Made by a program: the position numbers and the translations under genes. From assembly GCA_027310845.1 (NCBI GenBank), contig DAIDAB010000139.1, forward strand, positions 1 to 5,852: a stretch of DNA of 5,852 nucleotides, written 5' to 3'. Under the pieces are notes generated by a model. The model did not search any database. It saw nothing but the letters and a program-made list of their open reading frames with translations, and was not told the DNA's origin. The stretch comes from a bacterium (GTDB taxonomy: Archaea > Thermoproteota > Nitrososphaeria > Nitrososphaerales > CADDZS01). Below, one piece after another: positions 1 to 5,852 of this stretch; within the stretch, counting starts at the first letter, position 1; each line of letters starts with the position of its first letter.

Positions 1-1
1 G

Positions 2-655
2 TGGATTGACGTTCTCGCAACCGTGCAAGATAGGGTGCGTTGGTTGTACTCGAAGAAAACAGTCGGATATGTCGCAGTGTTTGTGAACAGCGGCTTTGAA
101 GCTGGCGCGTCGTTCGGTCACCCCCACCTGCAAACTGTCACCCTCACAAAACTGCCCCCCATGATAGAGGAGGAGGCAGAAGCGATGCATAGAGAAATGG
201 CAGAAATCGGAGTCTGCCCAATGTGTAAAGTTCTGAGCCTAGAAATCAATGGCAAGCGTCAGATACTTGCCACCGACAATTTTGTTGCTTTTGCTCCATG
301 GGCCTCTACACATGCATACGAGTTCTGGATATTTCCAAAGCACCACGAAACCTCATTTCTGAAGGTCTCACAGAAAGAAATTCGCGATCTCGCGACCATT
401 CTTAGGGCTACGCTTGGCGCTCTTGGGAACGCTTTATCAGAACCATCATTCAACATTGCCTTTCACATCTCATCTGAGAAGAAAACGACTAAACAGATTC
501 ACTGGCACATTGAAGTCTACCCTCAAATAGTGAAATGGGCAGGCCTAGAACAAGGAAGTGGAGTCTATGTCAATCCAGTGCCGCCTGAATACGCAGCCGA
601 AGTTCTCGGCGCGGCGTCCAGAAAGGAGCTCGCCCTGATCATAGGCATAACTTGA
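2..655 (+). CDS. galT: GalT-like hexose-1-phosphate uridylyltransferase (HIT superfamily), 5' truncated
   Basis: Only the last 217 or so codons are present; the frame is open to the window edge, so the GTG at 23 is probably an internal codon and the true start lies upstream. GalT enzymes exchange UMP between UDP-glucose and galactose-1-phosphate through a uridylylated histidine in the cytoplasm. Seen here: an AGAS-x-GHPHLQ segment whose HPH (codons from 119) matches the catalytic H-P-H-x-Q of GalT, with the second His as expected nucleophile and the supporting Gln retained. A CPMC pair (215-226) opens the C-terminal half. It is followed by FAPWAS and FPKHH, the HWHIEVYP segment equivalent to the second HIT-fold histidine motif, and a GSGVYVNPVPPE tail typical of the family. 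E. coli GalT is about 350 residues, so roughly a third is missing. It converges on the minus-strand sugar block. A related nucleotide-sugar phosphorylase role is possible; family assignment is solid, substrate is inferred. Confidence 0.88.
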   Translation, partial: WIDVLATVQDRVRWLYSKKTVGYVAVFVNSGFEAGASFGHPHLQTVTLTKLPPMIEEEAEAMHREMAEIGVCPMCKVLSLEINGKRQILATDNFVAFAPWASTHAYEFWIFPKHHETSFLKVSQKEIRDLATILRATLGALGNALSEPSFNIAFHISSEKKTTKQIHWHIEVYPQIVKWAGLEQGSGVYVNPVPPEYAAEVLGAASRKELALIIGIT

Positions 656-659
656 GTTG

Positions 660-878
660 CTAACTGAACCTAGACAATGCGCGAAGTAGCCCAGACTTTG
701 TAAGGTAGAGCTTTCCGTCAATTTTCTTGATGTACCCAGACATGGCCAGCTTGCTGATTTCTTCATCCAGCACTCTGTTCTTGAGTCGCTCTGATGATTC
801 CAGCAGCTCTACAGTCACAGCTTTATCTTCATCGATCGCCCCAAGATTGGAAAGCATTGTTATGATTTCTTCGCTCAA
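660..878 (-). CDS. Small winged helix-turn-helix protein, start uncertain
   Basis: This 72-residue reading from a TTG start has the shape of a winged-helix domain. A helical N-terminal half (ELLESSERLKNRVLDEE) is followed by a recognition-helix-like segment (LDEEISKLAMSGYI), a short beta wing (KKIDGKLYLT) and a closing helix (KSGLLRAL). The pattern 'L-x2-L-x3-GYI-x-K-x-(D/G)GK-x-YLT-x-xG' is common in small archaeal DNA-binding proteins of the MarR/ArsR-like fold. No cofactor-binding residues or membrane segment are visible, so regulatory targets are unknown. GAGGAG lies 9 bases before the TTG and could serve as its ribosome site. However, the frame stays open and protein-like for another 20 codons up to a TAA at 939-941, without an ATG or GTG, so the real N-terminus may be longer. 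The gene is last in the minus-strand block, about 99 bases after the glycosyltransferase, and its stop faces the GalT stop at 4 bases. It is chosen over the serine-rich plus-strand frame covering the same bases because it has a recognisable fold. Confidence 0.68.
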   Translation of the reverse strand: MSEEIITMLSNLGAIDEDKAVTVELLESSERLKNRVLDEEISKLAMSGYIKKIDGKLYLTKSGLLRALSRFS

Positions 879-977
879 TTCAATGTTCTCCTCGGAATCC
901 TGCTTTGAAATCTTGCGGGCAACTTCTTTGCGCCCTATTTACGATATGGTTGTTCAGAGTCAATATTGTCTCTAGTC

Positions 978-2222
978 CTAGTTGAGCATCTTTCTGTACG
1001 CCTTGAGAGTGAGCTTTGCGATGGCATCCCATGTGTATTTCTCCTCCACATCCTTACTTGCGTTTTCAGTGAGCTTTCTCGTATTCTGCGGGTCAGACAT
1101 TATTCTTGAAATTCCCCAGGCAATAGAAGCGGGATCTCTAGGATACACAAGTATCCCATTTTTTTCATGCTTGATAATCTCCCCGAGACCGTCCACATCA
1201 CTTGCGACCACAGGAAGGTCAGCTGTCATTGCCTCGAGCGCCACGACTCCGAATGGTTCATACACAGAAGGTATCACCATCAAGTCTGACGAAAGCATCA
1301 GATCCGTAACCTCAGAATCGGGAATAAATCCGGTGAATCTAATCCTCCATCCTTCTCCTGTTCTGCTAGCTTCAGACTCGAGCTCGCCCCTCATATAGCC
1401 ATCGCCGACTACGATGAGTCGTGCGTTGTGATATTTCGCGACCAAAGGAATCGCCCTAATCAGGTATTCACAGCCTTTTTGATGGGTTAAACGGCCAACG
1501 AACAGAATCAGTTTGTCTGAAGGGTTGATCCCGTACCTGCTCCTGACTTCATTTCGATTAGAATGTGAACCCTTGAACTTGTCTGGATTGATTCCATTCG
1601 GTATGACCCAAATCTTCTCATCTGGCACTTGGTACTTCCACTTCGAATCATCTTTCATCGAATGACTGCATACGATGATGACTGATGACTCGTACGTCAT
1701 CCACCACTCGAGGCTCTCGATCATCCTACCTTCTGGAGAGTTTACTCCGCCAGCGCGCTTGTATTCTAGAGAATGAAGTGTCGAGATGAGCGGAGTGCCA
1801 AGGTAGTTCTTTGTTTCTGAACCGCTTGGCAACACGAGCCAGTCGTGGGCATGGACGATACTAAAGCCACCAACCTCTCTTGCGAGCACACCGGCCCTCT
1901 TTGCAAAATAGTGATTCATGAGAAGCACCCATGCGTGGAAATTCGGCGCGGGAGAATCTATTCTCACGCGATGCACGTGAACACCTTCGTCATTTTCTTC
2001 CAACGGCGCACCAGGCATTTCGTTCGTGATCACATGGACTTCGACACCGAGCTTGGTAAGCGATTTTGAGAGTCCTTCTACCACTTTCGCAATGCCGCCA
2101 ACGATTCTGGGCGGATATTCCCAAGTCAGCATAAGCACACGAAGCGAGGAATCATTGGGTCTGAGGCCCTTTTCGGAGATAAGCTTCTGCTCATCTGCTC
2201 GGCTTTTTTTCGAATCACCCAA
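978..2222 (-). CDS. GT4-family glycosyltransferase (archaeal glycogen synthase-like)
   Basis: A retaining GT-B glycosyltransferase, 414 residues, expected to move a sugar from a nucleotide-sugar donor to a glycan, lipid or polysaccharide acceptor in the cytoplasm. The N-terminal domain begins at about residue 28 with RVLMLTWEYPPR and the VGGI glycine loop (residues 41-44), then HAHDWL (124-129) and STLHSLEY (147-154). The C-terminal nucleotide-binding domain starts near 205 with VIPNGINPDKF. It carries FVGRLTHQKG, whose Arg244 and Lys249 are the usual phosphate-contacting pair, and the donor-site E-x7-E motif with Glu322 and Glu330 (EPFGVVALE). Length is normal for GT4. No signal peptide or membrane span is visible. 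The WEYPP opening resembles archaeal glycogen/trehalose synthase-like members, but GT4 specificity cannot be read from motifs; a mannosyltransferase is equally possible given the neighbours. The TTG start at 2222 gives a charged 27-residue leader of unknown value and has no good ribosome site. An out-of-frame ATG lies at 2240-2242 (see findings). Confidence 0.9.
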   Translation of the reverse strand: MGDSKKSRADEQKLISEKGLRPNDSSLRVLMLTWEYPPRIVGGIAKVVEGLSKSLTKLGVEVHVITNEMPGAPLEENDEGVHVHRVRIDSPAPNFHAWVLLMNHYFAKRAGVLAREVGGFSIVHAHDWLVLPSGSETKNYLGTPLISTLHSLEYKRAGGVNSPEGRMIESLEWWMTYESSVIIVCSHSMKDDSKWKYQVPDEKIWVIPNGINPDKFKGSHSNRNEVRSRYGINPSDKLILFVGRLTHQKGCEYLIRAIPLVAKYHNARLIVVGDGYMRGELESEASRTGEGWRIRFTGFIPDSEVTDLMLSSDLMVIPSVYEPFGVVALEAMTADLPVVASDVDGLGEIIKHEKNGILVYPRDPASIAWGISRIMSDPQNTRKLTENASKDVEEKYTWDAIAKLTLKAYRKMLN

Positions 2223-2269
2223 GTGGAAGTATTGAACTCCATGTATGTCTGTCTTAACAGGGCGAACTC

Positions 2270-2277
2270 AAATTATT
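2270..2277 (-). promoter_or_regulatory. Candidate TATA box before the glycosyltransferase
   Basis: On the minus strand the gap between the fusion gene and the glycosyltransferase contains AATAATTT, the only strongly AT-rich octamer in this 72-base spacer. Archaeal TATA boxes sit about 25 bases before the transcription start, which would put the start near 2247, just ahead of an ATG at 2242-2240. That geometry would suit a leaderless transcript. The match to the archaeal consensus is loose, and the gene may simply be read through from upstream. Confidence 0.3.
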
Positions 2278-2294
2278 GCACAAGTTTTGCGGGG

Positions 2295-4787
2295 CTAGCT
2301 TGAATCGCTGGTGTTTACTATTTCCGAGACTTTGGTTTGGAACTCTCTAAGAATGTCAGTTGCAATCTGCGCGTTGGTGGACTCTGCGACTATTTCAAAC
2401 ACAGGTTCGTCAGAACTGGGATTAATCAGAACCCATCCGCCATTGACCAAGAGCTTGATTCCTTCCAGCGTTTCGACTCTGCTTTCAGGGTAGTCTGTGG
2501 CAAGCCTTCGCATTATTCGCCCTCTTTCATTCCAGGGGACAAGCACCACTCCTCTTGCGAGACGAGGCTGGTAAACATCTCTTTTCATCTGCGATAGTCT
2601 CTCCCCCGTTTTGGAAAGATACTCGAGCGCTTTTGCCGATGCAAGCAGCCCATCAGGGAACGGAATGTCCTTTGTAACAACAAACTCGCCAGCATCGTTT
2701 CCGGCAAAGTTCGCCTCTCCGCTGCCGACAGATTCCATTAGTGCGCGCGGCTCCGTTCTAATTCTCTTCACTTTCTGCCCGTACTTATCCGCAAGCGTTT
2801 CTACGATTCCCGAGGAGCTGACTGGCACTGCCACTGTTCCAGGTCCTAGCTTTGACATCATCTCGGTCATGACTGCGAGAGATTCGTCACCGCTGAAAAT
2901 TGCTCCCGTTTCATCAACTATTCTTAACGTATCTCCTGGCCCGACATACCTGAATCCAGCAACAGCACCAACAGCAGTGACAATATCCTTCAGACTAGAA
3001 GGTCCGCTGGAAACCGAAGTCGAGGAATAGTTCCCGCTCCCCGCATTGAGGCTAATCACCTCACACCCAAGTTTTGTGAGAATTTGAGGTGCAGTAGAGG
3101 ACACTGGACCCATCGCGCAGTCCACAACGACTCTGGGTTTGGCGTTGATAATCGCTCTTGAGTCAATGTTCTTCAGTATCAATGCTTCATATTGTTCTCC
3201 GATTTGAGGCAAGTTGAAAATATCTGAAAGCTCTTCGTAGGCCGACCTGTGTATTTCTTCCTTGAAAAGAATGTTCTCGACCTTGCGCTGAGCATCAGAT
3301 GAAATATTGTAACCATGCGCGTCCATAAATTGAATCAAAGAGTACTCAGGTTCAGACGGGCTAGCACTGAAGTAAACGCCTCCTTCGAGTTTTGCAGACT
3401 GCACAGCCAACCTCGTAAGAGGAATGGGAACCGCCTCAAGGTTGAAAACTGTGGATCCAGTTGAAAGAAGCCCAGCGATAAACGACCTCTTTAGCATACG
3501 CGAGGCCCTAAGGTTATCTCTTGCAGCAACTACACGTCCCTTGGATCCGACGAAAGTCCCAAAGGCTGCACCAAGTTTCGCGGTTGTCTCAGGTGTAATC
3601 TCAATGTTGGAGAGACCAGCGATTCCTCGGCTACCGAAAATCTTCCTCTGCCACGAAAGTCCCCACACCAGGTTTACTCGGACCGAGGCCCCACTCTCTA
3701 TGTTCTTGTCAGGCCATATTCGAACATTTTGTGCCACCTCTGATCCGGATCCCAATTGAGAGCCATCGCCAATTACAGCGCCTTCGAAAACCCGAGCACG
3801 AGGCCTGAGTACAGAGCTCTTGCCGAGTATACAACCCTTGGCTTCTGCTTCCCGTCCAATATACGCGAAATCAAATACTATCGTTCTTGAAACGACGGCG
3901 TTTGATTCTATCGTGACGTTTGAGCCTACGCAGGAGAGCGGACCTATTTTTGCACCCCTACCTATCGTGGTCCGAGATCCAATCAGAATAGGGCCTCTAA
4001 GATCCGCGTCTCCAGAAATTTCCTCGTCCCCTTGAATCCATATGCCCTCGGCAATTTTTCTCCCAGGGATTTCCACATTCGTCTTACCAGACAAGATGTC
4101 GTGGTGTGCGGAAATATATTGAGATGGGATTCCAACATCGCACCAGTAACCCTGTAAGGTGTGAGCATAGATTGGTTCGCCTTTCTTGAGTAGTTTTGGA
4201 AATAGTTCTTTCGAAAAATCATATGGCTTGTCAGGATCAATGTCCTTAAGGACGTCCTCCTCAATCACATATATTCCACTGTTTACGGTCTCGCTAAAAA
4301 CATCGGACCAGCTTGGCTTTTCCAAGAATTTGCTGACCCGGCCATCGCCATCTGATAGAACTACCCCGTACTCCAAAGGATTCTCGACCCGCGCAAGACC
4401 TATCGTCACAGCTGCACCTTTCTTCTTGTGAAACGAGACCAGTTCGGACAAATTGAAATCAGTAATTACGTCTCCCGAGATGACCACGAAGGTTCCGTTA
4501 AGACTTCCGTCGAGTGCTTTTACAGAACCCGCCGTTCCAAGTGGCTTGTCTTCGAACGAGTAGTTTATTGGTAGCCCAAGATCCGTCTGTTCGCCAAAGG
4601 CCGTCATAATCTGATCGGCCAGATAGTGCAATGTGATGAAACTTTCTGAGAAATTGTGAGTCTTCAGAAGTTTGAGAACATGCCAGATGATCGGCCGGTT
4701 GACCACAGGCACAAGTGGCTTTGGACGCGTTGAAGTGATCGGTCGAAGTCGCGAACCTTCGCCTCCAGCCATCACAACAGCCTGCAT
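2295..4787 (-). CDS. Sugar-1-phosphate nucleotidyltransferase / beta-helix / phosphohexomutase-like fusion (mannose-1-phosphate guanylyltransferase type)
   Basis: An 830-residue three-part protein. Residues 1-235 form a nucleotidyltransferase joining a sugar-1-phosphate to an NTP. They hold GGEGSRLRP (8-16), RPKPL (21-25), Asp106 in SGDV as a likely metal ligand, EKP (156-158), VNSG (168-171) and WCDVG with Asp217. Residues about 245-375 show isoleucine/valine/glycine hexapeptide periodicity of a left-handed beta-helix. Residues 380-825 have the four-domain order of phosphohexomutases (FGSRGIAGLSN, GRVVAARDN, then the later domains). The key loops are altered: SASPSEP (474-480) for TASHNP, PGDTLR (617-622) for DGDADR, GNDAGE (696-701) for GE-x-SGH and NPSSDEP (789-795) for RPSGTEP. 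Similar fusions of about 830 residues occur in actinobacteria and cyanobacteria and are usually named mannose-1-phosphate guanylyltransferases. GDP-mannose synthesis is my inference; a glucose nucleotide is possible. The start is an ATG 58 bases after the isomerase, with no convincing ribosome site but a TATA-like stretch 30 bases upstream. Confidence 0.92.
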   Translation of the reverse strand: MQAVVMAGGEGSRLRPITSTRPKPLVPVVNRPIIWHVLKLLKTHNFSESFITLHYLADQIMTAFGEQTDLGLPINYSFEDKPLGTAGSVKALDGSLNGTFVVISGDVITDFNLSELVSFHKKKGAAVTIGLARVENPLEYGVVLSDGDGRVSKFLEKPSWSDVFSETVNSGIYVIEEDVLKDIDPDKPYDFSKELFPKLLKKGEPIYAHTLQGYWCDVGIPSQYISAHHDILSGKTNVEIPGRKIAEGIWIQGDEEISGDADLRGPILIGSRTTIGRGAKIGPLSCVGSNVTIESNAVVSRTIVFDFAYIGREAEAKGCILGKSSVLRPRARVFEGAVIGDGSQLGSGSEVAQNVRIWPDKNIESGASVRVNLVWGLSWQRKIFGSRGIAGLSNIEITPETTAKLGAAFGTFVGSKGRVVAARDNLRASRMLKRSFIAGLLSTGSTVFNLEAVPIPLTRLAVQSAKLEGGVYFSASPSEPEYSLIQFMDAHGYNISSDAQRKVENILFKEEIHRSAYEELSDIFNLPQIGEQYEALILKNIDSRAIINAKPRVVVDCAMGPVSSTAPQILTKLGCEVISLNAGSGNYSSTSVSSGPSSLKDIVTAVGAVAGFRYVGPGDTLRIVDETGAIFSGDESLAVMTEMMSKLGPGTVAVPVSSSGIVETLADKYGQKVKRIRTEPRALMESVGSGEANFAGNDAGEFVVTKDIPFPDGLLASAKALEYLSKTGERLSQMKRDVYQPRLARGVVLVPWNERGRIMRRLATDYPESRVETLEGIKLLVNGGWVLINPSSDEPVFEIVAESTNAQIATDILREFQTKVSEIVNTSDSS

Positions 4788-4810
4788 ATCCTACACTTTC
4801 CTAAATACTG

Positions 4811-4820
4811 CATTTATTAT
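4811..4820 (-). promoter_or_regulatory. Candidate TATA box before the fusion gene
   Basis: The minus strand reads ATAATAAATG here, centred about 28-30 bases before the ATG at 4787. An archaeal transcription start 25 bases downstream would fall within about 5 bases of that ATG, as in leaderless transcripts, and the gene lacks a well-placed ribosome site. The sequence is only a loose TATA match. A second AT-rich run (4832-4842) is a competing candidate, and read-through from the isomerase is also plausible. Confidence 0.35.
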
Positions 4821-4845
4821 GGAGGCGAAGCGATTAAAGATATTG

Positions 4846-5852
4846 CTACTTTAGCCGTGACACAAAGTCAAGTCTCTTGTTAAGCTGAGACTTTAGATGA
4901 TCGATAGAAGGTGTGATTATTGGGTCCACTTTTCGGAGGATCGCCGCGAAATAGGTTGCATAATCCAAGAAGTACAGCATTGAAAATGCCCTGCTCAGAA
5001 AAGATCTTCCAAGATAGGGTGCGTCTATGCACTTTCCACCTCGATCTCGAAGAATGTCGCGCAAAACACCGAAACGAACTGCAATCTCCTCGGGATCGTC
5101 CTTTAGTCGGAGCATCACCGCATTAGGCACTGTGGTTGATTTCGTTTTCCGAGTGCTGGCTTGATCTCTGTCCCAAGCGACAATGTCGTTATGGCACACT
5201 TCTGGAACGTCCCCATTGAACGCGTGTATCTTCGCGTTTTCGTTCAGAGACTGTCTGAAGCGCAATCCAACTGCGCGCGTCCTTCTTTGTGAGTATATCA
5301 GCGCAGGGCAGTCGTAAGTAATCACTTGAGCAGCTATCTCAACCGAAAGATTTTCCTTGTTATCCTCACTTATGGCGAGGTCGCGAACCCTTTTCAAGTT
5401 CTCAATAGACTCTTCAATATCTGCATCGTTGATTTGAAGCAATCCGTTCTGTGAGAGTAGCTTCAAAACTGGAAAAAGAAGACCAGGCAGTGACGACCGG
5501 GGAACTTTGAGCATCCTGGTTTGAGTGAATCCCGACTTCCATTTCTCAGAGAACTCCTTGAGACTCCCGCCTGAACCGAAGCTCGAAATTTTCAATCCCC
5601 TGGAATGCGCTTCGGAAAGTGCGGATAGTGTTTCCTCGGTGTTGCCGCTGCAGCTTACGCCCACAACAAGACAACGAGTACTCAGGCTTGTAGGAAGATG
5701 GTAATCGTTGAGATTGGCAAAAGGGAGTGGTGATTTGGTTTCGTTGGCAATGTCAGACACGAGCGCTCCGATAATGCCTGAACCTCCCATTCCCGTAAAG
5801 ATCACGGAATCATACTCACCATCCAAATCATTGACTTCGGAGTGTGACCAAG
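4846..5852 (-). CDS. Bifunctional phosphoglucose/phosphomannose isomerase (SIS domains), 5' truncated
   Basis: Interconverts fructose-6-phosphate with glucose-6-phosphate and mannose-6-phosphate in the cytoplasm. The reading frame runs off the window; the TTG at 5826 is merely the first start-like codon, and the family normally has some tens of residues before the GMGGSG loop, so the true start is outside. Numbering from that TTG: GMGGSG (12-17) and SCSGNTEET (58-66) are the phosphate-binding SIS signature. NENAKI carries Glu196, and PEVCHNDI carries His212. ITPSIDHLK carries Thr305 and Lys312. Their spacing (16 and 7 residues) equals that of Glu203/His219 and Thr291/Lys298 in the Pyrobaculum enzyme, where the threonine has been linked to accepting mannose as well as glucose phosphates. 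All visible catalytic residues are therefore kept. It is first in the minus-strand block here, and its product feeds the activation step encoded next door. A glucose-only isomerase is the main alternative. Confidence 0.9.
   Translation of the reverse strand, partial: WSHSEVNDLDGEYDSVIFTGMGGSGIIGALVSDIANETKSPLPFANLNDYHLPTSLSTRCLVVGVSCSGNTEETLSALSEAHSRGLKISSFGSGGSLKEFSEKWKSGFTQTRMLKVPRSSLPGLLFPVLKLLSQNGLLQINDADIEESIENLKRVRDLAISEDNKENLSVEIAAQVITYDCPALIYSQRRTRAVGLRFRQSLNENAKIHAFNGDVPEVCHNDIVAWDRDQASTRKTKSTTVPNAVMLRLKDDPEEIAVRFGVLRDILRDRGGKCIDAPYLGRSFLSRAFSMLYFLDYATYFAAILRKVDPIITPSIDHLKSQLNKRLDFVSRLK

Noticed and set aside
727..975. Plus-strand open frame of 82 codons rich in serine
   Set aside because: It is antisense to the winged-helix gene and its upstream extension. 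The serine runs are the complement of glutamate/leucine/arginine-rich codons, and there is no recognisable fold.
982..1398. Plus-strand open frame of 138 codons inside the glycosyltransferase
   Set aside because: It lies wholly antisense to the conserved C-terminal GT-B domain with E-x7-E, and has no motif of its own.
2223..2300. Possible hairpin terminator after the fusion gene
   Set aside because: Only a short palindrome (GCTAGC) and a four-base stem are seen, with no T-rich tract on the minus strand.
2611..3030. Plus-strand open frame of 139 codons inside the fusion gene
   Set aside because: Antisense shadow of the mutase-like half; low-complexity serine/proline/threonine composition typical of a complement frame.
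3983..4264. Minus-strand frame of 93 codons overlapping the fusion gene in another frame
   Set aside because: It is embedded in the conserved nucleotidyltransferase/beta-helix junction, shows no family resemblance, and nothing suggests recoding there.
2295..4787. Fusion gene as a sequencing artefact joining two genes
   Set aside because: The frame is continuous, the linker carries a regular beta-helix, and the domain order and total length agree with known nucleotidyltransferase-mutase fusions.

Overview
The window reads as a stretch of an archaeal chromosome, although a bacterial origin cannot be excluded from sequence alone. Four things point to archaea: a phosphoglucose/phosphomannose isomerase of the type first described in Pyrobaculum, an archaeal-style GT4 'glycogen synthase-like' glycosyltransferase, a small free-standing winged-helix protein, and short gaps with TATA-like boxes near candidate start codons instead of clear Shine-Dalgarno sites. 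A mesophilic member of the Thaumarchaeota/Nitrososphaeria or a related lineage is my best guess, at low confidence. There are no RNA genes, insertion sequences, CRISPR arrays or integration scars that I can see. Coding density is high, and no gene-free stretch exceeds about 100 bases.

Layout. At the left edge is the 3' part of a plus-strand GalT-like nucleotidyl transferase of the HIT superfamily (2-655). It converges on a minus-strand block, and the two facing stop codons are only 4 bases apart. Read in its own direction, from right to left, the block is: a phosphoglucose/phosphomannose isomerase truncated by the window edge (4846-5852), a large nucleotidyltransferase / left-handed beta-helix / phosphohexomutase-like fusion (2295-4787), a GT4 glycosyltransferase (978-2222) and a small winged-helix protein (660-878). 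The gaps are about 58, 72 and 99 bases, compatible with one transcript that may have internal promoters.

How the genes fit together. The isomerase would turn fructose-6-phosphate into mannose-6-phosphate or glucose-6-phosphate. The N-terminal half of the fusion would join a sugar-1-phosphate to a nucleotide, most likely GDP-mannose but possibly a glucose nucleotide. The glycosyltransferase would use the activated sugar for a glycan, glycolipid or storage polysaccharide. The GalT-like enzyme handles sugar-1-phosphate/UDP-sugar exchange, so the region as a whole is hexose activation and glycosylation.

The step from hexose-6-phosphate to hexose-1-phosphate is the weak link. The only mutase-like domain in the window is the C-terminal half of the fusion, and all four of its diagnostic active-site loops are altered. 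Two gene starts (glycosyltransferase and winged-helix protein) look doubtful, and in each case a one-base frame change would give a more convincing N-terminus. These are described in the findings.
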